DNA from: Saprospiraceae bacterium
Lineage (GTDB): Bacteria; Bacteroidota; Bacteroidia; Chitinophagales; Saprospiraceae
Direction: 5' to 3'
NCBI GenBank assembly: GCA_016714765.1
Contig: JADKCF010000036.1
Span: 1 to 19,027, forward strand
Length of the DNA stretch: 19,027 nucleotides
The notes beneath the pieces were generated by a model. That model was not told the DNA's origin. It searched no databases and was given only the letters and a program-made list of their open reading frames with translations. A program made the position numbers and the translations under genes. This document shows, piece by piece, positions 1-8,219 of this stretch (positions are counted from its first letter, which is position 1; each line of letters opens with the position of its first letter).

Positions 1-558
1 TATTTTGCTAGCCGCTTAGTGTGGGAAAAAAATCTCAAGACCCTAGTCAAAATATATGAAAATGCGAAAAGGCAAAAGCTTCCTTTAAATTTCATTATTG
101 CCGGGGATGGTATGGCTAGTGACAGTCTGATGAAAATGATGCCGGAAGCACTATTCCTGGGACATGTACACCACGAAGAACTGTCATCTATATATGCTTC
201 ATGCGATGTCTTTGTCTTCACATCTATATCAGAGACGTATGGCAATGTCGTCGCAGAAGCAATGGCTTCTGGTCTGCCATGTGTAATCGCAAATGGCGGG
301 GGTTCTGCTCATTTTGTGGAAAACGGCAAGAATGGCTTTTTGTGCTCACCTGAAGATAGCCTTGAATACCTCGAAAAAATAAAATTAATCCTTACAAATG
401 AAGAATTACGTACTTCCTTTATTCAAGAAGGACTTGAATTTGTTGCTGGATTGCAGTGGCAACAACTCACAGATATTTACTTTTCTGATTTACATGCTTT
501 GGTTGACGCTAAAAAGGAAAATTACTTTATTCCATTAGGTATGGATTACTCTTTTTGA
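1..558 (+). CDS. Glycosyltransferase family 4 (GT-B), C-terminal part; 5' end off the window
   Basis: The frame is open from base 1 (Y-F-A-S-R-L-V-W-E-K-N-L), so this is the C-terminal half of a longer gene and the GTG at base 19 is not its start. What remains is the nucleotide-sugar-binding Rossmann domain of GT-B family 4 enzymes. It has the SRLVWEKN strand/loop, an FIIAGDG strand, FLGHVHHEEL, then the donor-site signature SISETYGNVVAEAMASGLP. In that signature the Glu pair of the E-x7-E motif is visible, followed by the G-G-G-S loop and NGKNGFL. Family knowledge: such enzymes move a sugar from a nucleotide donor onto a lipid- or polysaccharide-linked acceptor at the cytoplasmic face of the inner membrane. 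The stop overlaps the start of the next glycosyltransferase (TGATG), so the two were translationally coupled. The exact donor and acceptor cannot be read from the sequence. Confidence 0.9.
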   Translation, partial: YFASRLVWEKNLKTLVKIYENAKRQKLPLNFIIAGDGMASDSLMKMMPEALFLGHVHHEELSSIYASCDVFVFTSISETYGNVVAEAMASGLPCVIANGGGSAHFVENGKNGFLCSPEDSLEYLEKIKLILTNEELRTSFIQEGLEFVAGLQWQQLTDIYFSDLHALVDAKKENYFIPLGMDYSF

Positions 559-1660
559 TGATGGCAGTATTATTTATAACACACAAATTTCCACCAGCTA
601 CCGGTGGAATGGAAAATCAAAGCTTTCAGTTGATAACAGGCTACAGCAAAGTGCATAAAGCCTACGCTATTATTTATGAAGGAAAAGAAAACATTTTATT
701 CTTTTTTATCAAACTCAGATCCAGAGTTCGTAGAATGCTCCGCCTGTATCCCGAAATATCAGTTATACATTTAAATGATGGCCTCATGGCTGCATTGTTT
801 GTTATCACAGGTGTCAATGCGCAGGGAAGAAAAATTGTGGCCACTATACATGGATTGGACATTGTATTTCCGCTTCCTTTGTACCAAAATAAAATAATCC
901 CTCTTTTGATTTCTAAAATTGACCGATTTATATGTGTTAGTTCCGCAACTAGAATGGAGTGTGAAAAAAGAAACTTCCTCCCCTTCCAACTAACAGTAGT
1001 ACATAATTGCGTGGAGAACAAAGAATGGAATGCGGAGGTTAGGCCGGATATAACTATACCAAATATTGATTTTGAAAAAGACACAATAATACTGGCTATA
1101 GGTAGGCCGGTCACAAGGAAAGGTTTTAGTTGGTTTGCAAAAGAAGTAATGCCACTTTTGGGTTACCCCTATAAATTTGTTCACATAGGACAGATCAACA
1201 CAAAACAGCCATTTTTTTATCCCATCATGTCAGCTAATATAAAAAACTATTACAATCTCTTTACTGGTCGAGCAAGTGATACTTCTGATCTGATTGAAGC
1301 TGCTTCTGATCCCAAAAACAATACCATTTTGGCAGGTAAACTTTCTGACAAGGAAAGAGATTATCTTTTAGAGAAAGCAACATGCCTGTTAAACAAGCTG
1401 GGAATGGAGGGTTTGGTTAGTTGCCCTCGAAGCATCGATGAGGGTAAAAATTGCGTCATCCAAGGGAAACGGATGCCATTCAAATAATAAAAACAGAATA
1501 TGATGCACACGACGTTGGGTTGAAATTCAGATTCCCTTCATTTTCAAAATCGTTCAGGAGTTTCTGGGCTATCATTCAGTGTTTGAAAATATACAATCAG
1601 GACTTTAAGTTTTTCTTTTTCTTAATGTGGATAACTCAGGTTTTATTTTAATTATATTTG
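558..1660 (+). pseudogene. Second GT4 glycosyltransferase, frameshifted near the C-terminus
   Basis: The N-terminal two thirds are intact: FITHKFPPATGGMENQ (acceptor-domain glycine loop), ATIHGLD, FICVSSATR, VVHNCVE, then the second-domain start ILAIGRPVTRKGFSWF. The start is the ATG at 558, overlapping the previous stop; a TTG at 555 is in frame but less likely. After about 1405 the expected E-x7-E region is broken. The annotated frame reads EGLVSCPRSIDEG and stops at 1487, while the neighbouring frame reads VALEASMR then KIASSK, and a third frame reads TDAIQ (about 1469) and further on QEFLGYHSVFENI (about 1566-1600). These are the pieces that should follow each other in one GT4 protein (GLVALEAS...IASS...DAIQ...). 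At least two small deletions or frameshifts are therefore present and the donor-binding site is lost. Possibly sequencing errors contribute, but the adjacent IS relic favours real decay. Confidence 0.75.
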
Positions 1661-1773
1661 TTGATATTGTGAATGGGTAAAACAGTCATTGCAATATGTA
1701 CCAATTCCTTTAATAATTTCTGACCAACTTGTCGGATTCAACGGATGCCATTCAGAATAATAAAAACGGATAT
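1469..1773 (+). repeat. Imperfect direct repeat pair, 1469-1501 and 1741-1773
   Basis: Two 33-base stretches begin with the identical ACGGATGCCATTCA, followed (one base offset) by the identical AATAATAAAAAC and similar ends. Both encode the TDAIQ..K region of a GT4 enzyme. The interval between them contains the remains of the C-terminal end of the broken glycosyltransferase. Entry spans from first copy to last. Confidence 0.7.
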
Positions 1774-1812
1774 ATTGTCCCTAATGGCAAACCAGTCGAC
1801 GCATCTTGTTAG
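1741..1812 (+). pseudogene. Second fragment of a GT4 C-terminus
   Basis: Read from the ACG at 1741 the frame gives TDAIQNNKNGYIVPNGKPVD and then a stop. This is the classical GT4 segment after the donor site (DAIQ..KNG.IV). It repeats the DNA of 1469-1501 with few changes (shared blocks of 14 and 12 bases) but is better preserved, and it lies in another frame 272 bp downstream. It is either a piece of a paralogous glycosyltransferase or the product of a local duplication. No start codon or upstream domain belongs to it, so it is a fragment only. Confidence 0.6.
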
Positions 1813-2175
1813 ATATATCCCAGCTCAAAATAAGCGACTGTAGATCTATCACAGCCACATTTTTAAGTAACCAGTAACATTGGGATATAAAGTGATGTCA
1901 GTAGCCACTTGATTAGGCGTAGTTACTTCCATATTTCAAAGATAACATGTTCAGGAGTATGTGGGTTACAGCTCTAAGTCCCTCAGAAAATTATTCAGGA
2001 GCCTTTGTCCTAGTGCCATAAAAACGGATGGATGCAATGATAGTGCTCACCGTACCAGCTCGGTTCAGTGCTTCTTCGCTACTGTTTGAAAGTACTCGGT
2101 TTATACCAAGCAAGATCACTGATGCGATAGCTTCTCTGGGTGACTTTTGAATAAATGGTAGCATATTCAAGACTA
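1811..2175 (-). mobile_element. Decayed IS3-family transposase (orfB) relic
   Basis: Read on the minus strand in shifting frames, the pieces of an IS3-family orfB appear in the correct order. They are ISDLAWYKPS (2130-2105), EHYHCIHPF and FYGTRTKA (2060-2000), TPEHVI and LLRNMEV-like residues (1960-1930), then TTPNQVATDIT with the first catalytic Asp of the DDE/rve domain, YPNVTGYL, and after another frameshift VAVIDLQSLILSWDIS (1860-1811). The second Asp and the Glu of the DDE triad are missing, as is the orfA. Several stops and frameshifts make it inactive. No inverted repeats or target duplication could be assigned. It lies against the broken glycosyltransferase and is the likely agent of that damage. 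Confidence 0.75.
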
Positions 2176-2261
2176 AATTTTTTAAAAGTCAATTTCAACC
2201 TTCTGCTCCCAATTGTTCTCAACACTTCATCTCCCTGGAAGGATCATGTTCTGGGGCGAAT

Positions 2262-2286
2262 GGGGGGGCATTTTAAGGGGGGGGGG
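2262..2286. repeat. Two long G runs (G7 and G10)
   Basis: A run of seven G and a run of ten G lie eight bases apart in otherwise AT-rich DNA, 55 bp beyond the stop of the endonuclease/exonuclease/phosphatase gene and beyond the IS3 relic. They may belong to the non-coding end of a decayed insertion sequence. The tract is also a place where slippage or assembly error is likely. No gene frame runs through it convincingly. Confidence 0.6.
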
Positions 2287-2341
2287 TAAACCCTGCATTT
2301 GTTTTATTATTTCAATATCTTCACAGCAACATATCCGAATA

Positions 2342-3292
2342 TTATATTTTAAGACATACTTTCCATCCGTAATGATCAGAAATAGGTTGTGTATCAAAAG
2401 TCCTGGATTGACTTAAAATATTGGCGGTTCTTTTTTGGGATTCATGAATGAAGACATAATCGAGTTTACTTCTTTTTTCATCTAAAGGAGTATAGGCATT
2501 GTGAAAGTCATAAGTATAATCATCATCACAGATCTCAGGTTTGCTATCATCAAATGACATATTACCTACGATATATTCATATACGTCTGAATAAGCCACA
2601 GATGGATGGTGTATATTAAAATCACCTATAAGAAAAGTTTCTTTACAATATGTCTCCTCATTAGCCAGGATCTCATGTATATATTTAATTTGGTTGAGTC
2701 TCATTTTTTCTGCCGTGGGATTGTTTCCGGCATAAAGATGTGTATTGATTACTCGTATGATGTTTTCACCATGCTGAATGTAGGAAATCAGGAATCCTTT
2801 TTTTCCTATTTTTTCTATGATACTGGTATTCGGTTCAATTGGAAAAGGATAAAATGTTTCTTTCAATATAGGAAAAACAGAAAAGGTCATCAAGCCACCA
2901 TAACAGTCCATATGTATGAATGGTAAAACTGTTCTGTTGCGTTTAAAATCACTATAAGCATAAAAATTTTGTGATAATGAAGTTAACAGATTTTCGCGCA
3001 ACAATGGATGAAATGTTTCCTGTAATCCTATTATATCAGCCTTTATAGTTTTAAGACTATCGCCCATTGCCTCAAATCTTCTTTGCTGATCATGACCTGA
3101 AAGCGAAATAGGCAATCCCCAAACATTGAAGCTAAGTATATTAATGCGTCCCGTTGCGATTTTTTTTCTGTAATTTTCCTGACTCTCCCATATCATCACA
3201 CCTGAAAGCTGTTTTCTGGGAAGTTTTTCGGATTGAACAAAGTCTAAAGAAAGAATAAGAAAGATTATTATCAAGGTTTTAGCGTTCAGCAT
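2342..3292 (-). CDS. Secreted endonuclease/exonuclease/phosphatase-fold hydrolase (sphingomyelinase-like)
   Basis: 316 residues from the ATG at 3292; the frame extends 10 codons upstream only to a TTG, and the ATG start gives a clean signal peptide (MLNAK then LIIIFLILSLDFVQS, cleavage near residue 21). The mature part shows every landmark of the Mg2+-dependent EEP (DNase I-like) fold in order: SFNVWGLP (Asn56), GLQE (Glu92), NTHLYAG (His185), GDFN (Asp224, Asn226), LDYVF (Asp278) and the C-terminal SDHYG (Asp306, His307). The FNVWGLP start and the spacing resemble neutral sphingomyelinase/phosphodiesterase-type members more than exonuclease III. It is thus probably exported to the periplasm or outside and hydrolyses a phosphodiester or phosphomonoester; the substrate is not readable. 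It is monocistronic, with an AT-rich upstream region. Confidence 0.85.
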   Translation of the reverse strand: MLNAKTLIIIFLILSLDFVQSEKLPRKQLSGVMIWESQENYRKKIATGRINILSFNVWGLPISLSGHDQQRRFEAMGDSLKTIKADIIGLQETFHPLLRENLLTSLSQNFYAYSDFKRNRTVLPFIHMDCYGGLMTFSVFPILKETFYPFPIEPNTSIIEKIGKKGFLISYIQHGENIIRVINTHLYAGNNPTAEKMRLNQIKYIHEILANEETYCKETFLIGDFNIHHPSVAYSDVYEYIVGNMSFDDSKPEICDDDYTYDFHNAYTPLDEKRSKLDYVFIHESQKRTANILSQSRTFDTQPISDHYGWKVCLKI

Positions 3293-3328
3293 TTGATTTC
3301 GATTTGTTTGCACAAAATTCAAAAAATC

Positions 3329-3357
3329 ATATTAACACATTGTATATTAATTGTCAA
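3329..3357 (-). promoter_or_regulatory. Possible promoter of the EEP hydrolase gene (TTGACA-N17-TAATAT)
   Basis: On the minus strand TTGACA (3357-3352) and TAATAT (3334-3329) are separated by exactly 17 bases, about 37 bases before the chosen ATG. This is the classical sigma-70 layout, not the TAnnTTTG type seen before other genes of this window. The region is very AT-rich, so chance is possible. A 24-base interrupted palindrome (ACATTG-N12-CAATGT, 3337-3360) overlaps it and could be an operator. Confidence 0.35.
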
Positions 3358-3456
3358 TGTATTATTAATATATTTATATTTTTAAGAATGATTATCCTTC
3401 GCAGGTCAGAAGAGACTAATTCAAATTGTGTATCCTGTACTTGCTAAGACTTTTGC

Positions 3457-4470
3457 TTACGCAAACAAAGCATTGCCATTTCTGCTTAAGTCCAGTTGCA
3501 TGATATACTGGATCGTAGCCGGGATATCATTGGCTTCTATCACAGGACTTTTAATGTCAGTTTTGAGCCATTGATAAAATAATTCTTTGGTTTTATGATC
3601 CAGGATCTCCATTTTTTGAATGCCCATCTTTTCCAAAGCGGCTGCATTACATTGCTGCTCATATTGTCCATTAATAGGGATAGTAAGTAGCTTTTTTTTC
3701 AGATATAGTGCTTCAGCAGGAGTTTCGAATCCTCCACCGGTAATAAGTCCATGACAATAGATCAGACTTTCATTAAAATATTTTTGATTGACAGGAAAGT
3801 AATGAATATTGCCATCCCTAAAAGGCTCATGGATGTCTTTTATAAACCAATGAAATTCAAGTGGAGCGGCCTGCCTGAAAATTGTTTCAAGACAAACTTT
3901 ATCATATGAAGGCAAATAGACTGTAATATGTCCGTGATCAGCAGGTGCAGCTGTCAAAAAAATATCCTTAATGACAGGGGGGAAAATGAACTTGTCGTAT
4001 CTCTCAAAATGCAAGCCTACATAGTGTGTGGCAGGTGCATATTTTTTTAGAACCCACTCTCCTGCATAATTTTTTTTGAGTGGTCGGGGTGTTAGCTCTG
4101 ACATAAAACTGCCCTGATGACCAAACTGCACCGACGGCACTTTTTTTAGCTTGCAAGCTCTGGCAGTAATGTGATCAAAATCATTGATAATAAGGTCATA
4201 TTTTTCCACCGGCAGGTTCCTGGCTTCCATCATTATTCGATTGTAATTAAATGCCTTGAGGGTTTTTAGATAATCTAATCCCCCGCATTGACTATAAAAT
4301 AAACTCATGCCTTGAGCAGTATATTTTACAGGAATATCCATATTAAGGGTAGCATTGCTGCCGCTTAGTAAAATGTCCACTTTTCCCTGTTGACAGAGAT
4401 AGGGATATAACTGATGGGCCCGACTGATATGCCCATTACCTGTCGCCTGTACTGAATAAAGTATTTTCAT
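3457..4470 (-). CDS. Glycosyltransferase-like protein (GT-B fold, Glyco_trans_1_3 type)
   Basis: 337 residues. The N-terminus MKILYSVQATGNGHISRA carries the glycine-rich G-x-G-H loop of GT-B enzymes such as MurG and other UDP-sugar transferases. The C-terminal domain has CHGLITGGGFETPAEALYL, LTIPINGQYEQQCNAAALEKMGI, i.e. the GGG/E nucleotide-sugar motif followed by a Q-Y-E-Q-x2-N-A loop. In Bacteroidota such genes are annotated as glycosyltransferase family proteins. The ATG lies within the end of the upstream metallophosphoesterase gene (35-bp overlap), so translation is likely coupled and the two probably act on the same lipid or sugar substrate. There is no signal peptide, so it is cytoplasmic or membrane-peripheral. 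Donor and acceptor are unknown. Confidence 0.8.
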   Translation of the reverse strand: MKILYSVQATGNGHISRAHQLYPYLCQQGKVDILLSGSNATLNMDIPVKYTAQGMSLFYSQCGGLDYLKTLKAFNYNRIMMEARNLPVEKYDLIINDFDHITARACKLKKVPSVQFGHQGSFMSELTPRPLKKNYAGEWVLKKYAPATHYVGLHFERYDKFIFPPVIKDIFLTAAPADHGHITVYLPSYDKVCLETIFRQAAPLEFHWFIKDIHEPFRDGNIHYFPVNQKYFNESLIYCHGLITGGGFETPAEALYLKKKLLTIPINGQYEQQCNAAALEKMGIQKMEILDHKTKELFYQWLKTDIKSPVIEANDIPATIQYIMQLDLSRNGNALFA

Positions 4471-5296
4471 AGATAGATTTTAGGTTGAAAACCTGATTTT
4501 CCGGATAAAAATCCTCCTCATCTTCATATTCGTTGTGCACTTTATCATTTACTACATCCGGATATTTGTACAGTGTCCACTTTTTATCATAATACTCGAG
4601 TGAAGTACAGTTTTCCACCCAATCCCCGCTATTCAGATATAAAATACTGCCTTTTTCTTTTTCTATCATTTTGATTTGAGGTTGGTGGATATGACCACAA
4701 ATGACCGTATCAAATTGCTGGTCTATAGCCAGAGTAGCAGCGATGTCTTCGAAATTGGAGATCCATTTGACAGCCTTTTTGACACTTGATTTCACTCTCT
4801 TGGATAAGCTTATTTTTTCTTTGCCAAAATAATTTAGAATGTGATTTACCAGCCTATTGATTAATATAAGTATGTCATATCCCTTACCTCCCATTTTAGC
4901 GATGATTCTTGCCCAACCCTTGGTGGTTGCATCAAAAATATCTCCATGGAATATCCATGTTTTTTTTCCATCTATATTTAGTATAAGTTTATCATCCAGG
5001 ATATAGTTTCCGAGTCGGATACCTGAGTATTTTCTGAGTGCTTCGTCGTGATTGCCTGTGATATAGTAAACTGTTGTCCCTTTTTCTGCCATTTTGAGCA
5101 ACTGGCGCAGGACTTGCATATGGCTTTTAGGGAAATAGCTTTTGCTGAAATTCCAAATATCTATGATGTCACCATTGAGAACCAGTATGCCAGGTTCTAT
5201 GGATTTTAGATACTTTAGTAACTGGTCCGCGTGACATCCATATGTGCCCAAATGGATATCACTGATGACCACAATATCGAGCACTTTTTTACACAT
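4436..5296 (-). CDS. Calcineurin-like metallophosphoesterase, LpxH-like (UDP-2,3-diacylglucosamine diphosphatase family)
   Basis: 286 residues from the ATG at 5296 (the frame extends to a TTG at 5320, which lies inside the probable promoter box). Metal-binding motifs appear in family order: ISDIHLGTYG (Asp13, His15), LNGDIIDIW (Asp43), YYITGNHDE, HGDIFD and CGHIHQPQ. This is the COG2908 pattern; the protein is longer than Escherichia coli LpxH (about 240 residues) because of an insert in the middle (residues about 125-180) rich in Lys and hydrophobic residues, which may bind membrane. Family knowledge: LpxH cleaves UDP-diacylglucosamine to lipid X in lipid A synthesis. Since Bacteroidota often carry several COG2908 paralogues, the lipid A role is only a possibility. 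It forms a two-gene unit with the overlapping glycosyltransferase-like gene. Confidence 0.85.
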   Translation of the reverse strand: MCKKVLDIVVISDIHLGTYGCHADQLLKYLKSIEPGILVLNGDIIDIWNFSKSYFPKSHMQVLRQLLKMAEKGTTVYYITGNHDEALRKYSGIRLGNYILDDKLILNIDGKKTWIFHGDIFDATTKGWARIIAKMGGKGYDILILINRLVNHILNYFGKEKISLSKRVKSSVKKAVKWISNFEDIAATLAIDQQFDTVICGHIHQPQIKMIEKEKGSILYLNSGDWVENCTSLEYYDKKWTLYKYPDVVNDKVHNEYEDEEDFYPENQVFNLKSIYENTLFSTGDR

Positions 5297-5317
5297 GTAT
5301 GATATAAATATTTCATA

Positions 5318-5325
5318 CAAAATTA
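5318..5325 (-). promoter_or_regulatory. TAnnTTTG -7 box before the metallophosphoesterase gene
   Basis: TAATTTTG on the minus strand matches the Bacteroidota sigma-A -7 consensus TAnnTTTG. It would place the transcript start a few bases downstream and leave a leader of about 15 bases before the ATG at 5296. No good -33 TTTG was found at the expected distance. The intergenic stretch 5297-5517 holds nothing else I can name. Confidence 0.45.
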
Positions 5326-5517
5326 GATGGTTGACATTACCTTAAGATTAATAAAATGATAAATAATTATGAAATATAAATTGACCCCGGATCTCCAGTT
5401 CTCACTCACATGCAAGTCATAAAACCTTATAATAGGCAGTAAAAAATGTACAAATTCAGACTTTACAGGTTTTTCATTAGTTTAAGCATAAATAGAGAAA
5501 AACACCACTAACAAGTA

Positions 5518-7998
5518 TTATCTGTTGCCAAGTGGACTCTCACCTTTTAGAAGTCTATGCAGCAATTTTGAAAAACGCACTGATATAGCTACCATATCTT
5601 TTGTCTCCAGCAGTAGATTTAAAAAAATGTCTGTGTTTTTAAATCCATATTCTTTACGTGAAATACCTTCCACTTGTACTGACAGCGCATTTTCGATGTC
5701 ATCAAAAATATGTCGTTTATCGGCTTTTTGGTCACCCAGGTAATCGTAGTTATGTATTTCAAGAGAATTGGCAATAGTAATCAGATAGCTTTCCACCTCG
5801 ATTGCTATTTTTCTGACTGTCTCAGTCTGAATGGCCAAAAGAGGCTTATGGGCATTCTTCACATGGTTGTCGATGGAGGTTATAATGTATCCAAGAGACT
5901 GCAATATATCCTGCATCAAATCATTACTGAGGATGTATAACTGCGCAGTTTGTTTGTCATTAAGCTTTGAATTTTTGATCGCCTTGAATAAATTATTTTT
6001 AATATCAGAATAATAAACAATCTGTTCAAGATAGATATTGGAGGCTTTCTGAATACCGGCTTGATCTTCATTCAAAAGACCTTCGACGGCAATTTTATAT
6101 GCTTCCGCAATTTTATTCAGGCTTTCCGCCAATTTTTTGGCCGTTTTGTTGAGAGCTTTATCCGTTGACAAATCAATAGACTGAAAAACTTGTCTGGATT
6201 TTTCTTTTTTTACTTCTGCCTGCCTGTGGATGTAATTGGTATATAATATGATGACCAACAAACCCGACACTAAAAATATAAGTCCTGCCAACTTGAAATG
6301 AATCAAAATGACTGCAATAACGGCTGCAGATACGAATGCCACTATTGCTGTGACCAACCATCCCAATATAACATTGATCACTCCTGCTATTCTGTAGGTG
6401 GCTGACTCTCTACCCCAGGCCCGGTCTGCGAGAGATGAACCCATGGCCACCATAAAAGTAACATAGGTCGTCGATAAGGGTAGTTTCAGTGATGTACCAA
6501 GAGCTATCAACATACTGGCCAGGGTGAGGTTGACCGATGCGCGTACAAGGTCAAATGCAGGAACTTCTGCATCATCGGGATGCATAGCAGGGATAAACTG
6601 TTCATTTATTTTGTTTCGGATAGTGAGGGGTAGTATTTTCCCAAGACTTGACGCCAGTGCTATACTGCCATGGACAATAGTTCTTGAAAGCATATTGGAT
6701 GAAAATTTTTCATCTATTTCATCTTGGGTTCCCAGCTTTACTTCAGTCTCTGTGACAGTTCTGGCTTTTTTTGAAAACCATAGGGTAAGGGTCATTATCA
6801 ATCCGGCCAATAGCAGAAATACGTACGGCGTTTGAATTGGGAATGTGAGACCTGTAAGCATATAAGTTTGTGGTGAAAGGTTGCCGCCTGTGGCAGTATT
6901 GGCGGCATGAAACATATCATAAGCTTGCCATCCTGCCAAGGGCACTCCTATAAAGTTGACCAGATCATTACCTGCAAATGCCATAGCCAGACTGAATGTT
7001 CCAGCAAAAACAACTATTTTCAGTGGATTGTATCCTTTTTTAAAAAGCGTAAAAAACACCATGATCCAAAATATAAAAAACAGCAATAAAAACATAGCCA
7101 TATTTTGTTTTAGATATTGCACTACTGCTTTTATGTCTTTGTTTCCGAAAAATATTTCGAATTCGTCCAAGCCTGTTTTTTCATTGACTATTTTATGGAA
7201 TGTCATTACTTTTCCATCGGGTGAAGTGATATCAATGGTAGTTGATTCATTCAAAACATCAGGACTATTGGGATTAACAGACTTCATGTAGCTTACCAAT
7301 TCTGATTTTGCAAGTACCTCAGTAGAGTAAGTAGATTTCAGCCCTTTGTAGACCAAAAAGTAGCTAAGTGCCACCATAGCGAGTGAAGCCCATATGACAC
7401 CTGTATATTTCAGTCTTTTTTGATAGTGAAAACTAAATAAAACTCTGGACAACCACATCACAAAGGATCCGAAACCAAAAGCCAGCAAAACAGATAAAAA
7501 GATGCTTGAAATTATTGTATTTGTCTTACTCCAGTTGATGTATCCAATTATACCCGCATCGGGATTATTGATATTAAAAAGGAAGTTTAGTGGCAGGTTG
7601 TTTATCATTACTTTGGAAGCAGCAACCATGATCGATGCTCCCAGAAGTTCGAAAATCAGGGAAACAGTGGTGGATGTAGGAAGTCCAAGCGTGTTGAACA
7701 CATCCAGCAAAAAGATATCAGTGAGCATTACTGCCAAAAAAATGATGATTACATTTTCCAGGGAGAAATATTCGGGATTAAAGATACCTTCGCGGGCTAT
7801 CTCCATCATCCCTGCTGAGGATAATGCTCCTACAAAAATACCGGCAGAAGCTATCCACATGATAGTACGGAAAGGTGCCACTTTGGATCCTATTGCTGAA
7901 TTGAGAAAATTTACAGCATCATTACCCACACCGACTATCAGGTCAGATACAGCAAGTATTGCAAGAATGATTATACTTAACGTCAGAAACAACTCCAT
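5518..7998 (-). CDS. Inorganic phosphate transporter, Pit family, with PhoU-like C-terminal domain
   Basis: 826 residues from the ATG at 7998; 11 further codons upstream start only with TTG. The N-terminal and central part is a multi-pass membrane permease with the duplicated Pit signature: VGVGNDAVNFLNSAIGS at residues about 22-38 and AFAGNDLVNFIGVPLAG in the middle. Conserved GLPTSTTVSL and the matching LKLPLSTTYVTFMVAMGSSLADRAWG follow. A hydrophilic loop between the halves (about residues 225-300) contains a predicted extracytoplasmic stretch. After the last hydrophobic segment (about residue 600) comes about 220 residues of charged helices (STDKALNKTAKKLAESLNKI...), like the PhoU-type domain fused to Pit permeases in Bacteroidota. 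Role: H+- or Na+-driven phosphate uptake at the inner membrane, with the helical tail as likely cytoplasmic regulator. Transcribed alone, divergent from ygiQ. Confidence 0.93.
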   Translation of the reverse strand: MELFLTLSIIILAILAVSDLIVGVGNDAVNFLNSAIGSKVAPFRTIMWIASAGIFVGALSSAGMMEIAREGIFNPEYFSLENVIIIFLAVMLTDIFLLDVFNTLGLPTSTTVSLIFELLGASIMVAASKVMINNLPLNFLFNINNPDAGIIGYINWSKTNTIISSIFLSVLLAFGFGSFVMWLSRVLFSFHYQKRLKYTGVIWASLAMVALSYFLVYKGLKSTYSTEVLAKSELVSYMKSVNPNSPDVLNESTTIDITSPDGKVMTFHKIVNEKTGLDEFEIFFGNKDIKAVVQYLKQNMAMFLLLFFIFWIMVFFTLFKKGYNPLKIVVFAGTFSLAMAFAGNDLVNFIGVPLAGWQAYDMFHAANTATGGNLSPQTYMLTGLTFPIQTPYVFLLLAGLIMTLTLWFSKKARTVTETEVKLGTQDEIDEKFSSNMLSRTIVHGSIALASSLGKILPLTIRNKINEQFIPAMHPDDAEVPAFDLVRASVNLTLASMLIALGTSLKLPLSTTYVTFMVAMGSSLADRAWGRESATYRIAGVINVILGWLVTAIVAFVSAAVIAVILIHFKLAGLIFLVSGLLVIILYTNYIHRQAEVKKEKSRQVFQSIDLSTDKALNKTAKKLAESLNKIAEAYKIAVEGLLNEDQAGIQKASNIYLEQIVYYSDIKNNLFKAIKNSKLNDKQTAQLYILSNDLMQDILQSLGYIITSIDNHVKNAHKPLLAIQTETVRKIAIEVESYLITIANSLEIHNYDYLGDQKADKRHIFDDIENALSVQVEGISRKEYGFKNTDIFLNLLLETKDMVAISVRFSKLLHRLLKGESPLGNR

Positions 7999-8028
7999 AA
8001 TTTCTACTTTTATGGTAAAAATAACCAA

Positions 8029-8036
8029 CAAATCTA
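8029..8036 (-). promoter_or_regulatory. TAnnTTTG -7 box before the phosphate permease gene
   Basis: TAGATTTG on the minus strand fits the Bacteroidota -7 consensus and lies about 30 bases before the ATG at 7998. A TTTG occurs 15 bases further upstream, closer than the usual 19-21, so only the -7 box is proposed. The TTG codon at the far end of the long frame lies next to this box, which argues against it as a start. Confidence 0.4.
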
Positions 8037-8219
8037 TGAAGCTTTTATAAACAAATTTTCATTACTATATTAAGTTATTGTTAAGGTGAAGATAATTGGT
8101 TTTTGGCCGATAAAAATAATGGTCTGCTTTTATAAAAAAAATAAAAATTCCATAATCGAAACATTCTTGTTCTATTATCATTTCTTTTTAGTTTGTTAGA
8201 ATTCCGGATGATAATTATT

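Noticed and set aside
1985..2164. Minus-strand open stretch (LGINRVLSNSSEEALNRAG) resembling the C-terminus of an IS66 transposase
   Set aside because: Adjacent frames give IS3 orfB landmarks (WYKPS, HPF, FYGTR) in the right order and lead directly into the IS3 PNQVATDIT segment, so one decayed IS3 element explains the region better.
2213..2416. 67-residue + strand ORF through the G runs
   Set aside because: Composition is driven by the homopolymers (GGG-rich residues), it runs into the EEP gene antisense, and no family is suggested.
7502..8050. 182-residue + strand ORF opposite the phosphate permease
   Set aside because: It is the antisense shadow of a clearly conserved membrane protein and shows no domain of its own.
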